Source: Bisbaumannia sp015645095 (GTDB lineage: Bacteria > Pseudomonadota > Gammaproteobacteria > Pseudomonadales > Halomonadaceae). From it: 64,000 nt of DNA. The position numbers and the translations under genes are program-made. The stretch covers positions 682,001-746,000 of the forward strand of contig CP141893.1 in the NCBI GenBank assembly GCA_036871055.1. The letters are read 5' to 3'. The notes under the pieces are model-generated. The model saw nothing but the letters and a program-made list of their open reading frames with translations, was not told the DNA's origin and did not search any database. Positions within the stretch are counted from its first letter, which is position 1. Each line of letters begins with the position of its first letter. Shown here in pieces: positions 50,189 to 59,317 of this stretch.

Positions 50189-50407
50189 TGATTCTCTCCT
50201 TGCTGGGAAACGGCTGCGATGGCCGGCACTCCCGCCGACGCCATTACCTTAGCAGCGGAGTGCGCACGAAGGGTGAAAGCCGGCGTCGCCAGGGGGCGAC
50301 GCTGGCCACTTGGTCAAGATGACGCCGGGGCAAGGCCTGGGTAGAATACGGCCCCTTCGAATTTCACCCACACTTGATAACAGGCACCCCTTGCCGAGGA
50401 GCAGGCC

Positions 50408-50932
50408 ATGCAGTCGTCCCACGAGGCGCCGTCCACCTCATCCCCACGCGTTGGCGTGATCATGGGCTCCAAGTCCGACTGGCCGGTGATGGAACATGCG
50501 GTGGCCATGCTGGAACGGCTCGGCGTGCCTTACGAGACTCGGGTGGTATCCGCCCATCGCACCCCGGACCTGCTCTTCGACTACGCCAAGTCCGCCGCCG
50601 AGCGGGGCCTCTCGGTGATCATCGCCGGGGCCGGGGGCGCCGCCCACCTGCCGGGCATGGTGGCCTCCCAGACCGCCCTGCCGGTGCTGGGCGTGCCGGT
50701 GGAGTCCAAGGCCCTCAAGGGGCTCGATTCGCTGCTCTCCATCGTGCAGATGCCCGGCGGCATCGCCGTGGGCACCCTGGCCATCGGCAAGGCCGGGGCC
50801 ACCAACGCGGGCCTGCTGGCGGCGCAGATCGTCGGGTTGCAGGATGCCGGGATCCGTCAGGCGGTGGAGGCCTTCCGCGCCGAGCAGACCGAGACGGTGC
50901 TCGACAACCCGGACCCCCGTCCCCATTCCTGA
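50408..50932 (+). CDS. purE: N5-carboxyaminoimidazole ribonucleotide mutase
   Basis: Purine biosynthesis: moves the carboxyl group of N5-CAIR to give CAIR. The 174-residue protein carries VGVIMGSKSDWPVM, VVSAHRTPDLLFDYA with the catalytic His, and IIAGAGGAAHLPGMVAS, all class I PurE signatures. GAGGAG precedes the ATG at 50408. The gap to the lipoprotein gene (50189-50407) contains a small hairpin (GCGTCGCC / GGCGACGC at 50283-50302) and presumably the promoter. purK follows after 26 bases. Confidence 0.93.
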   Translation: MQSSHEAPSTSSPRVGVIMGSKSDWPVMEHAVAMLERLGVPYETRVVSAHRTPDLLFDYAKSAAERGLSVIIAGAGGAAHLPGMVASQTALPVLGVPVESKALKGLDSLLSIVQMPGGIAVGTLAIGKAGATNAGLLAAQIVGLQDAGIRQAVEAFRAEQTETVLDNPDPRPHS

Positions 50933-50958
50933 ACCGTGCGATGACTGAGGAAGCCACC

Positions 50959-52074
50959 ATGAATATCGGCGTTCTGGGTGCCGGCCAACTGGGCCGCATG
51001 CTGGCCCTGGCGGGTTATCCCCTGGGCAATCGCTTTACCTTCCTGGATACCACCGGTCATCCCAGCGCCGGTATCGGCGAGGTGCTGATCGACACCGACC
51101 AGAAGCACCTGGCCGATTTCCTGGCCAAGGTGGACCTGGTCACCTACGAGTTCGAGCACCTGCCGGTGGCCCTGGTGCAGGCCATCGAGGAGGTCAAGCC
51201 GGTCTATCCCTCCAGCGAGGCGATCCGGGTCTGCCAGAATCGCGCCGAGGAGAAGGCGCTGTTCGATCGCCTGGGCATTCCCACTCCCGCCTATCGCCTG
51301 GTGGAGCATGCCGATGAACTGGAAGCGGCGGCCCGGGAGCTGGGCTGCCCGGTGGTGGCCAAGTCGGTCACCGAGGGCTACGACGGCAAGGGGCAGGCGG
51401 TGATTCGCGATCCCGCCGAGGCCCAGGCCGCCTGGCGTGCCATCGGTCACCCCAGGCTGATCGTCGAGGCCTTCGTCGACTTCGTGCGCGAGGTGTCGAT
51501 CATCGCGGTGCGTGGCCGCGATGGTCAGGTGGTCTTCTATCCGATGGCCGAGAACGTCCATGTGGACGGTATCCTGCGCTATTCGGTGGCGCCCATGCCG
51601 GACCTGGACGAGAGCGTCCAGCAGACCGCCGATGGTTACATCCGTGCCCTGCTCGACGAGCTGGACTATGTGGGGGTGCTGACCCTGGAGCTGTTCCAGA
51701 CCCGCGATGGCAAGCTGCTGGCCAACGAGATGGCGCCCCGGGTCCACAACTCGGGGCACTGGACCCAGGACGGGGCGGTGACCAGCCAGTTCGAGAACCA
51801 CCTGCGCGCCATCCAGGGGCTGCCCCTGGGCGATACCGCGGCGCGCCAGCCCACCTGCATGATCAACGTGATCGGTCGCGAGGGCGAGCCTGCCGAGATC
51901 CTGGCGATCCCGGATGCCCATCTGCATCGCTACGACAAGAGCGAGCGCGCCGGGCGCAAGCTGGCCCATGTCAATCTGGTGGCGCCGACCCATGCGGCCT
52001 TGCTGGAGAGGGTGCGGGCCTGCGCGGGCCTGCTGCCGGAGGCGCCGGCGCCGCGCTTTAGCTTCGAACCCTGA
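50959..52074 (+). CDS. purK: N5-carboxyaminoimidazole ribonucleotide synthase
   Basis: ATP- and bicarbonate-dependent carboxylation of AIR, the step before PurE. The 371-residue ATP-grasp protein opens with NIGVLGAGQLGRMLALAGYPLG and contains AKSVTEGYDGKGQAVI, VDFVREVSIIAVRG and NEMAPRVHNSGHWT. Start at 50959 is preferred; ATG at 50941 would add six residues. The open frame to the left overlaps purE and is not coding. It is operonic with purE. Confidence 0.92.
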   Translation: MNIGVLGAGQLGRMLALAGYPLGNRFTFLDTTGHPSAGIGEVLIDTDQKHLADFLAKVDLVTYEFEHLPVALVQAIEEVKPVYPSSEAIRVCQNRAEEKALFDRLGIPTPAYRLVEHADELEAAARELGCPVVAKSVTEGYDGKGQAVIRDPAEAQAAWRAIGHPRLIVEAFVDFVREVSIIAVRGRDGQVVFYPMAENVHVDGILRYSVAPMPDLDESVQQTADGYIRALLDELDYVGVLTLELFQTRDGKLLANEMAPRVHNSGHWTQDGAVTSQFENHLRAIQGLPLGDTAARQPTCMINVIGREGEPAEILAIPDAHLHRYDKSERAGRKLAHVNLVAPTHAALLERVRACAGLLPEAPAPRFSFEP

Positions 52075-52109
52075 TAAGCCGGCCCCTCGAGGGGACCGCC
52101 TCGGCTGAC

Positions 52110-52133
52110 GACGCCGCCCCTTGGGGCGGCGTC
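52110..52133 (+). terminator. Terminator after purK
   Basis: GACGCCGCCC pairs with GGGCGGCGTC around CTTG, 35 bases past the purK stop, followed by GCTATTTC. It lies between purK and the convergent LysR gene. Confidence 0.75.
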
Positions 52134-52170
52134 GCTATTTCTGGGTCAGGCTGAGGTGGACATAGCTGTC

Positions 52171-52312
52171 GGCTGATCGCCTGGACCTCGCGGCTGTTCT
52201 GGGCCAAGTCGGGTCAGCAGGCCGCGGATCCCGGGGGGAGGTTATGTCTGGTGGCTGATCGCCTGCACCTCGCGGCCCGCCTGGGTCAGCAGGCCGCGGA
52301 TCCAGCGGTGGG
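52171..52312. repeat. Duplicated 3' end of the LysR gene
   Basis: GGCTGATCGCCTG(G/C)ACCTCGCGGC (from 52171 and from 52253) and GGGTCAGCAGGCCGCGGATCC (from 52211 and from 52282) are shared by two segments about 75-80 bases apart. The right copy encodes the C-terminus of the minus-strand LysR gene; the left lies past its stop codon and has small changes and an insertion. It looks like an older terminus kept downstream, as also seen for the permease at 42504. Confidence 0.65.
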
Positions 52313-53186
52313 CCGGGGCGTGGTGCTGGCGGTCGTGCCACAGCTGGTAGAAGCGCATCGGCGGAAAACCGATGGGGCAGGGACGGATGGTCAGCGGCAG
52401 CAGCCGGGCGTAGAAGTCGGCGAAGTGGCGGCTGGTGGTGAAGACCAGGTCGCTCTCCTGGATCAGGTAGGGGGCCAGGGTGAAGGACTGCACCTCGATC
52501 ACCTCGTGGCGCTCCAGGCGCAGGCTGGTCAGGTAGCGGTCGATGACGCCGCGCTGGCTGCGCGAGTAGGGCATGGGGACCACATGGCCCGCCGCCAGGT
52601 AGGCCTCCTGGTTGAGAGACGGCTCGGCGGCCAGGGGGTGGGTCTCCGCCATCAGGCAGACGATCTCGTCCTCCAGCAGCATCGACAGGTGCATGCGCTC
52701 CGGCGGCTCCGGCCAGTTGCCGATGACGATATCCAGCTCGCCCTCCGCCAGCGCCGACTCGAAGTCGTAGTCGGGACCCAGGGCATGCACCGACAGGCGT
52801 GCCTGGGGCGCCTGGTCGCGCAGCAGGCGCACCGCCGTGCTCATGAAGATCGGCGCCAGGTAGTCCGGGGCGCCGATGCGGAACTGCTGGCGGCTGCTGG
52901 CCGGGTCGAACTCCGCCGGTGACTCGGTAAGGCGGTCGATCTCGGCCAGGGCGCGGCGGGCATGGGGCAGCAACTCCAGGGCGCGCTCGGTGGGCACCAT
53001 GCCCCCCTTGTCGCGCACCAGCAGGGCATCATCGAAGATCTCGCGCAGCTTCTTGAGCGCCGCGCTGATCGCCGGCTGGGACTGGTGCATCAGGATCGCG
53101 GTGCGCGACACATTGCGCTCGTCCAGCAGCAGGCAGAGTACCCGGAGCAGGTAGGTGTCCAGTGGATCCTTGGTTCGGTTTGCCAT
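52242..53186 (-). CDS. LysR-family transcriptional regulator (NahR/LinR-like branch)
   Basis: A 314-residue LysR protein. The N-terminal helix-turn-helix is in LLDERNVSRTAILMHQSQPAISAALKKLREIFDDALLVRDKGGMVPTERA, which resembles the NahR/LinR/PcpR type. The effector domain follows with FRIGAPDYLAPIFMSTAVRLL and LDIVIGNWPEPPERMHLSMLLEDEIVCLM. It is divergent from a Tsx/OmpK-like channel gene, the likely target. Its last residues (REVQAISHQT) lie in a duplicated segment. Confidence 0.87.
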   Translation of the reverse strand: MANRTKDPLDTYLLRVLCLLLDERNVSRTAILMHQSQPAISAALKKLREIFDDALLVRDKGGMVPTERALELLPHARRALAEIDRLTESPAEFDPASSRQQFRIGAPDYLAPIFMSTAVRLLRDQAPQARLSVHALGPDYDFESALAEGELDIVIGNWPEPPERMHLSMLLEDEIVCLMAETHPLAAEPSLNQEAYLAAGHVVPMPYSRSQRGVIDRYLTSLRLERHEVIEVQSFTLAPYLIQESDLVFTTSRHFADFYARLLPLTIRPCPIGFPPMRFYQLWHDRQHHAPAHRWIRGLLTQAGREVQAISHQT

Positions 53187-53358
53187 CAGGGCCCCTCGGC
53201 TCGTTGCATTGTCTTTATCGTATATAAGAGTTCCGTGATCCGGACTATGGGGCCACGACGGTGTTCATTCTCGTCGAGGCCCCTAGACTGTGGAGTCACA
53301 TCCTTCTTTATGTATACAGGATGTTGCTCATGATAACGACAATATGTGGAGACAATCC

Positions 53359-54201
53359 ATGACACAAGCTAGCAAGGGTATCGGCCTGGGCGTGGGACTG
53401 GCCCTGGTACTTTCCGCCACCACCGCGACTGCCGCCACCTGGAGCGATACCTCCATCGGCTACCGTTTCGGCACCGAATTCACCGAACCGGCCAACGACG
53501 AAGACATCCAGAAGCATATCATCAGCTTCACCCATGCCAGCGGCTACGCCTATGGACAGAACTTCTTCAACCTGGACCTGCTCCAGTCGGATCGCAACGA
53601 TCCGGCCAACAACAGCGAGACCGGAGCCACGGAGGCCTACCTGGCCTACCGCCACCAGCTCCACTATGGCGGTGTCTTCGGCGAGGCGCTGAGCTTCGGC
53701 CCGGTGCGTGACGTGGCGCTGACCGCCGGCTTCGACCTCAACACCAAGAACACCGCCTTCGCGCCCCGCAAGCGGCAGTTCGTGGTGGGGCCGACCCTCA
53801 AGTTCGACCTGCCCCGGGGCTTCCTGGACGTCAGCCTCTTCTACAGCCGGGAATGGAACAACTGCGGCTTCTGCGACCCCAGCCGGGTGGTCTTCGATCC
53901 CTATGCCCAGCTCAACGTGGCCTGGGGCGTGCCCTTCGATGCCGGCCCCGTGCCGATGAAGTTCCAGGGCTTCTTCAATCTCAATACCTCCAAGGGCGAG
54001 GATGGTTTCGGCAACGACACCACCTCCGAGCGCCTGCTGCGGACCTCGCTGATGGTGGACGTGGGGCAACTGGCCTGGGGCGAGAGCAACAACCTCTGGG
54101 CCGGGGTGGGCTACGAGCACTGGCGCAACAAGTTCGGTAACGCCGATGGCCCGGGTGTCGATACCGATGCGGCCACCTTCAACCTGGAGTGGCACTTCTA
54201 A
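53359..54201 (+). CDS. Outer-membrane channel, Tsx/OmpK-like
   Basis: A 280-residue outer-membrane protein with signal peptide (GIGLGVGLALVLSATTATAA). The mature protein starts TWSDTSIGYRFGTEFTEP and ends NLEWHF with terminal phenylalanine, as barrels do. DIQKHIISFTHASGYAYGQNFFNLDLLQSD and FFNLNTSKGEDGFGNDT fit the nucleoside-specific channel/OmpK family. GGAGA at 53348-53352 supports the start. Expression is probably set by the divergent LysR gene. Cargo is unknown. Confidence 0.78.
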   Translation: MTQASKGIGLGVGLALVLSATTATAATWSDTSIGYRFGTEFTEPANDEDIQKHIISFTHASGYAYGQNFFNLDLLQSDRNDPANNSETGATEAYLAYRHQLHYGGVFGEALSFGPVRDVALTAGFDLNTKNTAFAPRKRQFVVGPTLKFDLPRGFLDVSLFYSREWNNCGFCDPSRVVFDPYAQLNVAWGVPFDAGPVPMKFQGFFNLNTSKGEDGFGNDTTSERLLRTSLMVDVGQLAWGESNNLWAGVGYEHWRNKFGNADGPGVDTDAATFNLEWHF

Positions 54202-54239
54202 GCGGTTCGGCTCGCGCTTGCCGTTCGATCGTGTGTATA

Positions 54240-54271
54240 CAAAGAGGCCCCGCCGAAGCGGGGTCTCTTTG
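54240..54271. terminator. Bidirectional terminator between the channel gene and phoX
   Basis: A 14-bp stem (CAAAGAGGCCCCGC / GCGGGGTCTCTTTG, one G-T pair) with a CGAA loop lies between convergent genes. The outer AAAGAG/CTCTTT supplies short T-runs on both strands. Confidence 0.85.
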
Positions 54272-54288
54272 CGTGTGGCGTCGGGCGA

Positions 54289-56304
54289 TCAGGCGCCGAC
54301 CACGCCACCATCCTCGCGACTGATCACCAGGGTCGCGGAGCGCGGGATGGCACTGCCTCCCTGCGGCCAGTGACTGGCGTAGTCGCCGGTGGCGAAGGCC
54401 TCGGCCTCGGTGGTGGCGCCGGGGTGCTGGACGTTGACGAAGAGGGTGCGCTGGTCCGGGGTGGTGATCACCCCGGTGATCTCCTGGCCGATGGGGCCGG
54501 TGAGGAAGCGCTTGATCTCGCCGGTTTCCGGGTTGGCGGCGAGCATCTGGTTATTGCCGAACACCTCATAGATACCGCTGTTCATCACCGACTCGCTGAT
54601 ATCGGTCTGGATCCAGACGCGACGCTCCGGGTCGATCCACAGGCCGTCGGGGCTGGCGAAGATCGCCTCCTCTTCCAGCGGGTTGCCGGCCAGGTCGCGG
54701 CTGTCCTGCTGGTCGCCGGCCAGCACGAAGAGATCCCAGGCGAAGCGGGTGGCGGTGTGGGTACCGTCCTCCCGCCAGCGGATGATATGGCCGAAGCTGT
54801 TGTCGGCGCGGGGGTTGGCGGCATCCTCCTGGCCCGGCTCGCGGCGGGTGTTGTTGGTCAGGGTGAAGTAGACCTGGCCGGTGGCCGGATCCACGGCGCC
54901 CCACTCCGGGCGGTCCATCTTGGTGGCCCCGGCGACATCGGCGGCGCTGCGGGTATTGACCAGGATATCGGCCAGATCGGCAAAACCGTTCTCCGGGGTC
55001 AGGCCGTTCTCGCCGGGGGCCAGGGCCAGCCACTCGCCGCTGCCATCGTCATGGAAGCGGGCCACATAGAGGGTGCCTTCGTCGAGCAGCGAGCCATCGG
55101 CGCTGGCGGCCTGGTAGGGACGTGCCGAGACGAACTTGTAGATGTACTCGAAGCGGGCATCGTCGCCGGAGTAGGCGACCACCGGCTGGCCCTCCACCGC
55201 CGGGGCGAAGACCACCCCCTCGTGGGCGAAGCGCCCCAGGTGGGTGCGCTTGACCGGCATGGCCTGGGGATCCCGGGGATCGATCTCGACCATGTAGCCG
55301 AAGGTGTGGGGCTCGTTGCGGTAATCCTCGGCGGCGGAGGCGCCCCGGGGGGTGGCGTCGAAGCGCACGTACTCGTCGGCGCCACCGACGGCCCGGTGCC
55401 ACTGGTAGCGGCTGGTATCCCGGGTGGTGATGCCGTAGCGGGCCTGGCGGCGATCGATATCGCTGGCCTGGTTGGCGAAGTAGCCGGCCCAGTTCTCCTC
55501 GGCGGCCATGTAGGTGCCCCAGGGCGTGACGCCATGGGCACAGTTGTTGAGGGTGCCGCGGGTACGGGTCCCCTCCGGGCTGTAGTGGGTCACCACGTGG
55601 TCGGTGCCGGCCACCGGCCCGGCCAGGCGCATCGGCGTCAGGCCGGTGATGCGGCGGTTCTGGGCGTCCTTGATCACCTGCCACTGGCCGTCGTCGCCGC
55701 GGCGGATATGCACGATGGAGACGCCGTGGGCGTTGAGCTCCCTGAGCACCTGGTCGGCCTCGCGGCGGCCATCGGCCAACTGCGGGAAGCCATTGCGATC
55801 CAGGGCCAGGCCGGCGGCGGCGGCATGCATGAAGCGCGGCTCGATGTATTCGTGGTTGAGCACCAGCAGGCCCTCGTCGGAGCGACCGTCGAGGGGGAAG
55901 AAGTGCATGCCGTCGTGGTGGCTGCCCACCTGCTGGGCCTGGTCGGCGCCGCTGTTGTCGAGGGCGAAGTCGGGGACCCCCTCGGCCAGGGGCGTGCCCC
56001 AGGGGATCAGCGCCTGGACCCGATAGCCCGCGGGGACCACCACGCGGTCGGCGGCACTGGTGGGAATGGCGGTGAAGCCCAGGCTGGGGCCGCGGCCGCC
56101 CTGGCCGGCGAAGGCACTGCCGAAGGGCAGGCTGGTGGCCATGGCGCCGGCTACGGCGGCGGCCAGGCTGCCGCGCAGCAGGCTGCGGCGGCTCAGGCGT
56201 CGGTCGAGGATATCGCCGAAGTAGGCGTTATCGGAGGCATTGCTCAGGGGTTCGTCGCCGGCGGCCAGTACCGGGTCCGTGGAGCCAGGGAGATGCGAAG
56301 TCAT
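54289..56304 (-). CDS. PhoX-family alkaline phosphatase, Tat-exported
   Basis: A 671-residue secreted phosphatase of the PhoX family (Ca2+/Fe3+ dependent in characterised members) that frees phosphate from organic esters. SRRSLLRGS near residue 40, followed by AAVAGAMATSLPFGSAFA, is a twin-arginine signal. Family blocks are GLLVLNHEYIEPRFM, TPWGTYMAAEENWAGYFANQ, GRFAHEGVVFAP and DNSFGHIIRWREDG. The start at 56304 follows AAGGAA. No Pho-box was identified with confidence in the 150-base gap to the divergent gene at 56458. Confidence 0.88.
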   Translation of the reverse strand: MTSHLPGSTDPVLAAGDEPLSNASDNAYFGDILDRRLSRRSLLRGSLAAAVAGAMATSLPFGSAFAGQGGRGPSLGFTAIPTSAADRVVVPAGYRVQALIPWGTPLAEGVPDFALDNSGADQAQQVGSHHDGMHFFPLDGRSDEGLLVLNHEYIEPRFMHAAAAGLALDRNGFPQLADGRREADQVLRELNAHGVSIVHIRRGDDGQWQVIKDAQNRRITGLTPMRLAGPVAGTDHVVTHYSPEGTRTRGTLNNCAHGVTPWGTYMAAEENWAGYFANQASDIDRRQARYGITTRDTSRYQWHRAVGGADEYVRFDATPRGASAAEDYRNEPHTFGYMVEIDPRDPQAMPVKRTHLGRFAHEGVVFAPAVEGQPVVAYSGDDARFEYIYKFVSARPYQAASADGSLLDEGTLYVARFHDDGSGEWLALAPGENGLTPENGFADLADILVNTRSAADVAGATKMDRPEWGAVDPATGQVYFTLTNNTRREPGQEDAANPRADNSFGHIIRWREDGTHTATRFAWDLFVLAGDQQDSRDLAGNPLEEEAIFASPDGLWIDPERRVWIQTDISESVMNSGIYEVFGNNQMLAANPETGEIKRFLTGPIGQEITGVITTPDQRTLFVNVQHPGATTEAEAFATGDYASHWPQGGSAIPRSATLVISREDGGVVGA

Positions 56305-56457
56305 GGTCGGTTCCTTGTGAATAACGACTGGGCAGTGCCGTATCTTCGTTATCGACCATGACCATCCGATGACCATGACCTGGATCAATCGGGGCGAGGG
56401 ACCGCCTTGTCATCCTGGCGACCTGTACGACACTGAGCCAGAGGCGAGGAGGACGCG

Positions 56458-57753
56458 ATGACGATATGGCGGCGACCCTATGCCGGCGACCTGCTGGTGG
56501 TGTTATTGGTGCTGCTGCCGCTGGTGGTGGCCCTGCCGCGGCTGGGCTGGCCGGGCCCCGGGGCCATGGGCTGGCTGAGCTGGCTGGGGCGAGTCAGCGG
56601 CATCCTGGGGCTGGCGATGATGCTGGTTACCGCGGCGCTCTGCGTGCGCCTGCCCCGCTGGGATCGCTATTTCGGTGGTCTGCCGCGGCTCTGGCGGCTG
56701 CACCGGGGACTCGGCTTCTGGGCCTTTATTCTGGTGATGGTGCATGTGCTGAGCCTGGCCCTGGCGGCGGTGCCACTCTCCCTGGAGGCGGCGGCCCTGA
56801 CCCTCTTCCCGCCCTGGCACCAGGTGGCGATCTGGCTGGGCTGGCTGGCCTGGGGCCTGATGGTGATCTTCCTGGCTCCCACCTTCGATTTCTTCGGCAA
56901 GCTCCATTACCAGGGTTGGAAGCGCCTGCACCTGCTCTCGGCGGTGGCGCTGATCGCGGCCCTGGTGCATACCCTGTGGCTGGCCGGCGAGAGTGCCCTC
57001 TGGTGGTTGCTGGGCCTGCTGGCCTTGGGCGCCATCTTCTGGCGCAAGGCCATCGCCCCCCGGGTGGCCCGGTTGCCTTACCGGATCGAGAACGTCGAGC
57101 CCCTGGCCCGGGGGGTGGTGGAGCTGGCGCTGCGTCCCGAGCATCATCGCCTGCGCCATCGGGCGGGTCAGTTCCTCTATCTCACGCCCCTGGACGAGGC
57201 CCTGAGCGCCGGGCGCGGCGAGGAGCACCCCTATACGATCTCGTCGGCCCCCGACGACTCGCATCTTCGCATCGGCATCAAGGACCTGGGGGACGCCAGC
57301 CGTGCCCTGCAGGCGGTGACCCCGGGCAGCCGGGTGCTGCTGGAGGGGCCCTATGGTGACTTCTTCGCCCGTCACTTCCCCCAGCGTCGACCGCTCTGGC
57401 TGGGGGGCGGCATCGGCATCACCCCCTTCGTCGGCATGGCCCGGGAGATCGCCGCCACCGGCGTCGGCGAGGCCCAGCTCGTCTACCTGGCCAACGGCCC
57501 GGAGCGTGCCTACTACCTGGATGAGTTGCGGCGCATCGCCGAGGCTCACCCCGGCTTCGGCGTCACCGCCCACTTCTACCGCAAGGAGGGGCCGCTCACC
57601 GAGACCTTCCTGCGCCATCACTGCCCGGACTACATGGATCGCGAGATCTACCTGTGTGGTCCGCCGGCGATGGTCGACCACCTGCGTCGGCTGTTGGCCG
57701 ACCAGGGCGTTCCCACCCAGCGTATCCACAGCGAGGTCTTCGATTTCCTATGA
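56458..57753 (+). CDS. Ferric-reductase-like transmembrane flavoprotein (NOX/FRE type)
   Basis: A 431-residue protein with an N-terminal membrane domain of about six helices, carrying paired histidines (LHRGLGFWAFILVMVHVL; GWKRLHLLSAVALIAALVHTLW) for two b-type hemes. The C-terminal FNR-like domain has HRAGQFLYL, HPYTISSAP (FAD binding), LGGGIGITPFVGMARE and YLCGPPAMVDHL (NAD(P)H binding). Electrons would pass from cytosolic NAD(P)H across the membrane. GAGGAGG precedes the ATG at 56458. The next gene overlaps by four bases and encodes a cytochrome b5/FMN protein, its likely electron partner. Confidence 0.83.
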   Translation: MTIWRRPYAGDLLVVLLVLLPLVVALPRLGWPGPGAMGWLSWLGRVSGILGLAMMLVTAALCVRLPRWDRYFGGLPRLWRLHRGLGFWAFILVMVHVLSLALAAVPLSLEAAALTLFPPWHQVAIWLGWLAWGLMVIFLAPTFDFFGKLHYQGWKRLHLLSAVALIAALVHTLWLAGESALWWLLGLLALGAIFWRKAIAPRVARLPYRIENVEPLARGVVELALRPEHHRLRHRAGQFLYLTPLDEALSAGRGEEHPYTISSAPDDSHLRIGIKDLGDASRALQAVTPGSRVLLEGPYGDFFARHFPQRRPLWLGGGIGITPFVGMAREIAATGVGEAQLVYLANGPERAYYLDELRRIAEAHPGFGVTAHFYRKEGPLTETFLRHHCPDYMDREIYLCGPPAMVDHLRRLLADQGVPTQRIHSEVFDFL

Positions 57754-58547
57754 ACAAGCTCGCCTATACCGCCTTTATTGCCTTCGTCAGTGCCGTGCTG
57801 ACCCTGGCCTCGGTCACTGCCCTCTCTTCCCAGAGTGATGAGGCACCCGAGGCCCGTGAGATCACCCCCGAGGAACTGGCCCGCCATGACCATGCCGGGA
57901 GCTGCTGGAAGGCGATCCATGGCCGGGTCTATGACCTGACCGACTACCTGCCCTTCCACCCCAGCGACGAGGCGCTCTTCCTCGAGTGGTGTGGCAAGGA
58001 GGCCAGCGAGGGGTGGGACAACAAGCGCCCCGGGGTGCCCCATAGCCCGGCGGCCGCGGCCCTACTGGAGCGCTATCGGGTGGGCACCCTGAGTGGCTGG
58101 GAGGCCCCCGAGGCGGTGGCCGAGGAGCCCGCGGCGCCCCGGGAGGCCCGGGCCGGCATCGACCCGCGCCTGGCCCAGGCCCAACTGGGACTGCCCCTGG
58201 ATGGCACCTACCGGGGCGGCTTCGCCGACCGGGGCTATCATCAGGTGCAGGTGCAGTTCCGCCTGGATGATGGCCATATCCATGATCTGAGCTATCGTCA
58301 CCTCTACTACGGCGGCATCGACTACCTGGCCCTGGAGGAGGGGGACAGCCTCCAGGCGGTGATGCGCCAGCATCAGCAGATCGCCGAGCGCCTGGAAGGC
58401 GCCCCACTGGCACGGCTCTTCGCGCTCTACACCCCGGAACATCTGGTGGACGATATCGACGGCTTCACCGGCGCCAGCCTGCGCGGCGCCAAGGTCGCCT
58501 CCGCCATGCGCGATGCCCTGAACCGGGGCGTCTATCGCTGGCCCTGA
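57750..58547 (+). CDS. Membrane-anchored cytochrome b5-like plus FMN-binding domain protein
   Basis: A 265-residue protein with an N-terminal anchor or signal (LAYTAFIAFVSAVLTLASVTAL). Residues 38-115 resemble cytochrome b5: ITPEELARHDHAGSCWKAIHGRVYDLTDYLPFHPSDE, though the usual HPGG is HPSD. The C-terminal FMN_bind domain runs from LDGTYRGGFADRGYHQVQVQF to DDIDGFTGASLRGAKVASAM, where TGAS sits at the place of flavin-transferase attachment sites. It overlaps the ferric-reductase-like gene and probably takes electrons from it outside the membrane. Its 3' end overlaps the convergent traX by 16 bases. Confidence 0.78.
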   Translation: MNKLAYTAFIAFVSAVLTLASVTALSSQSDEAPEAREITPEELARHDHAGSCWKAIHGRVYDLTDYLPFHPSDEALFLEWCGKEASEGWDNKRPGVPHSPAAAALLERYRVGTLSGWEAPEAVAEEPAAPREARAGIDPRLAQAQLGLPLDGTYRGGFADRGYHQVQVQFRLDDGHIHDLSYRHLYYGGIDYLALEEGDSLQAVMRQHQQIAERLEGAPLARLFALYTPEHLVDDIDGFTGASLRGAKVASAMRDALNRGVYRWP

Positions 58548-59317
58548 AACGGCAGCCAGGCGACAGAGAGTTCGCCAAGGACGGCGAGGCCCAGCGCCAG
58601 CAGGGCGAAGTGTCCCGGGTACCAGGCCCGCCATAGCCAGCGGGGCAGGGGCCAGGGCACCCGGGGCAGGCCGGCCCCGGCCATGGCCCAGGCCAATAGG
58701 ACGCCGGCCAGGGCGAAGGCGCTGGCCTGAATCCCCGGGTTGAGCAATGCCGCTATCGCCAGGGCCGGCAGGCCGGCTATCCACCGCTGCTCCGGCGGGG
58801 CCGCTTGCTGCGAGAGCGCCAGCATCAGCGCCGGCACCAGGGCCAGGCCCGCATGGCCGAACTCCACCCAGAAGCCCAGTGCCCACCAGGCCCCCAGGGA
58901 GAGCACCAGCCCCGCCCAGGGAAGAAGGCTTCGGGCCAGGGCGCTGCTCTCCCCGTGGGCCCATTGGGCCAGGGCGCCCTTGGCCCAGTGGGCCCAGGCC
59001 AGGCCCGCCGCCAGGGTGAAGCAGACATTCAGCACATAGGGCGCCTCGGGGCGTGGCATCAGCGCATAGGGGAGCTGGGCGAGCCCCCCGATCAGCAGGA
59101 TGCGCCGGGCATAGCGCAGCGGATCGCGGCTGGTGTGGTAGTCGTGCCAGGCCACCATGGCGGCGAACAGCGGGAAGGCCAGTCGTCCCAGGCTCTCCGG
59201 CCACCAGGCCAGGGCGCTCTCGGGGCCGAGCAGGTGGCGGACCAGATGATCGGGGCTCATGGTCAGCAGGGCCAGCCACTGGGCCCAGCCGACCCAGCGG
59301 GAATCGATGCTTGGCAT
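58532..59317 (-). CDS. TraX-family membrane protein
   Basis: A 261-residue polytopic membrane protein. WAQWLALLTMSPDHLVRHLL, GRLAFPLFAAMVA and DPLRYARRILLIGGLAQLPYALMPR match the TraX family, first known as the F-pilin acetylase but common outside plasmids. Start at 59317 follows GGAG; the open frame beyond is antisense to the glutamine synthetase-like gene. No conjugation genes are nearby, so a chromosomal acyl-transfer role is more likely. Function is unknown here. Confidence 0.75.
   Translation of the reverse strand: MPSIDSRWVGWAQWLALLTMSPDHLVRHLLGPESALAWWPESLGRLAFPLFAAMVAWHDYHTSRDPLRYARRILLIGGLAQLPYALMPRPEAPYVLNVCFTLAAGLAWAHWAKGALAQWAHGESSALARSLLPWAGLVLSLGAWWALGFWVEFGHAGLALVPALMLALSQQAAPPEQRWIAGLPALAIAALLNPGIQASAFALAGVLLAWAMAGAGLPRVPWPLPRWLWRAWYPGHFALLALGLAVLGELSVAWLPFQGQR

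Noticed and set aside
58532..59317. Conjugative element marker (TraX)
   Set aside because: TraX homologues are common on chromosomes, and no relaxase, pilus or coupling-protein genes are present.
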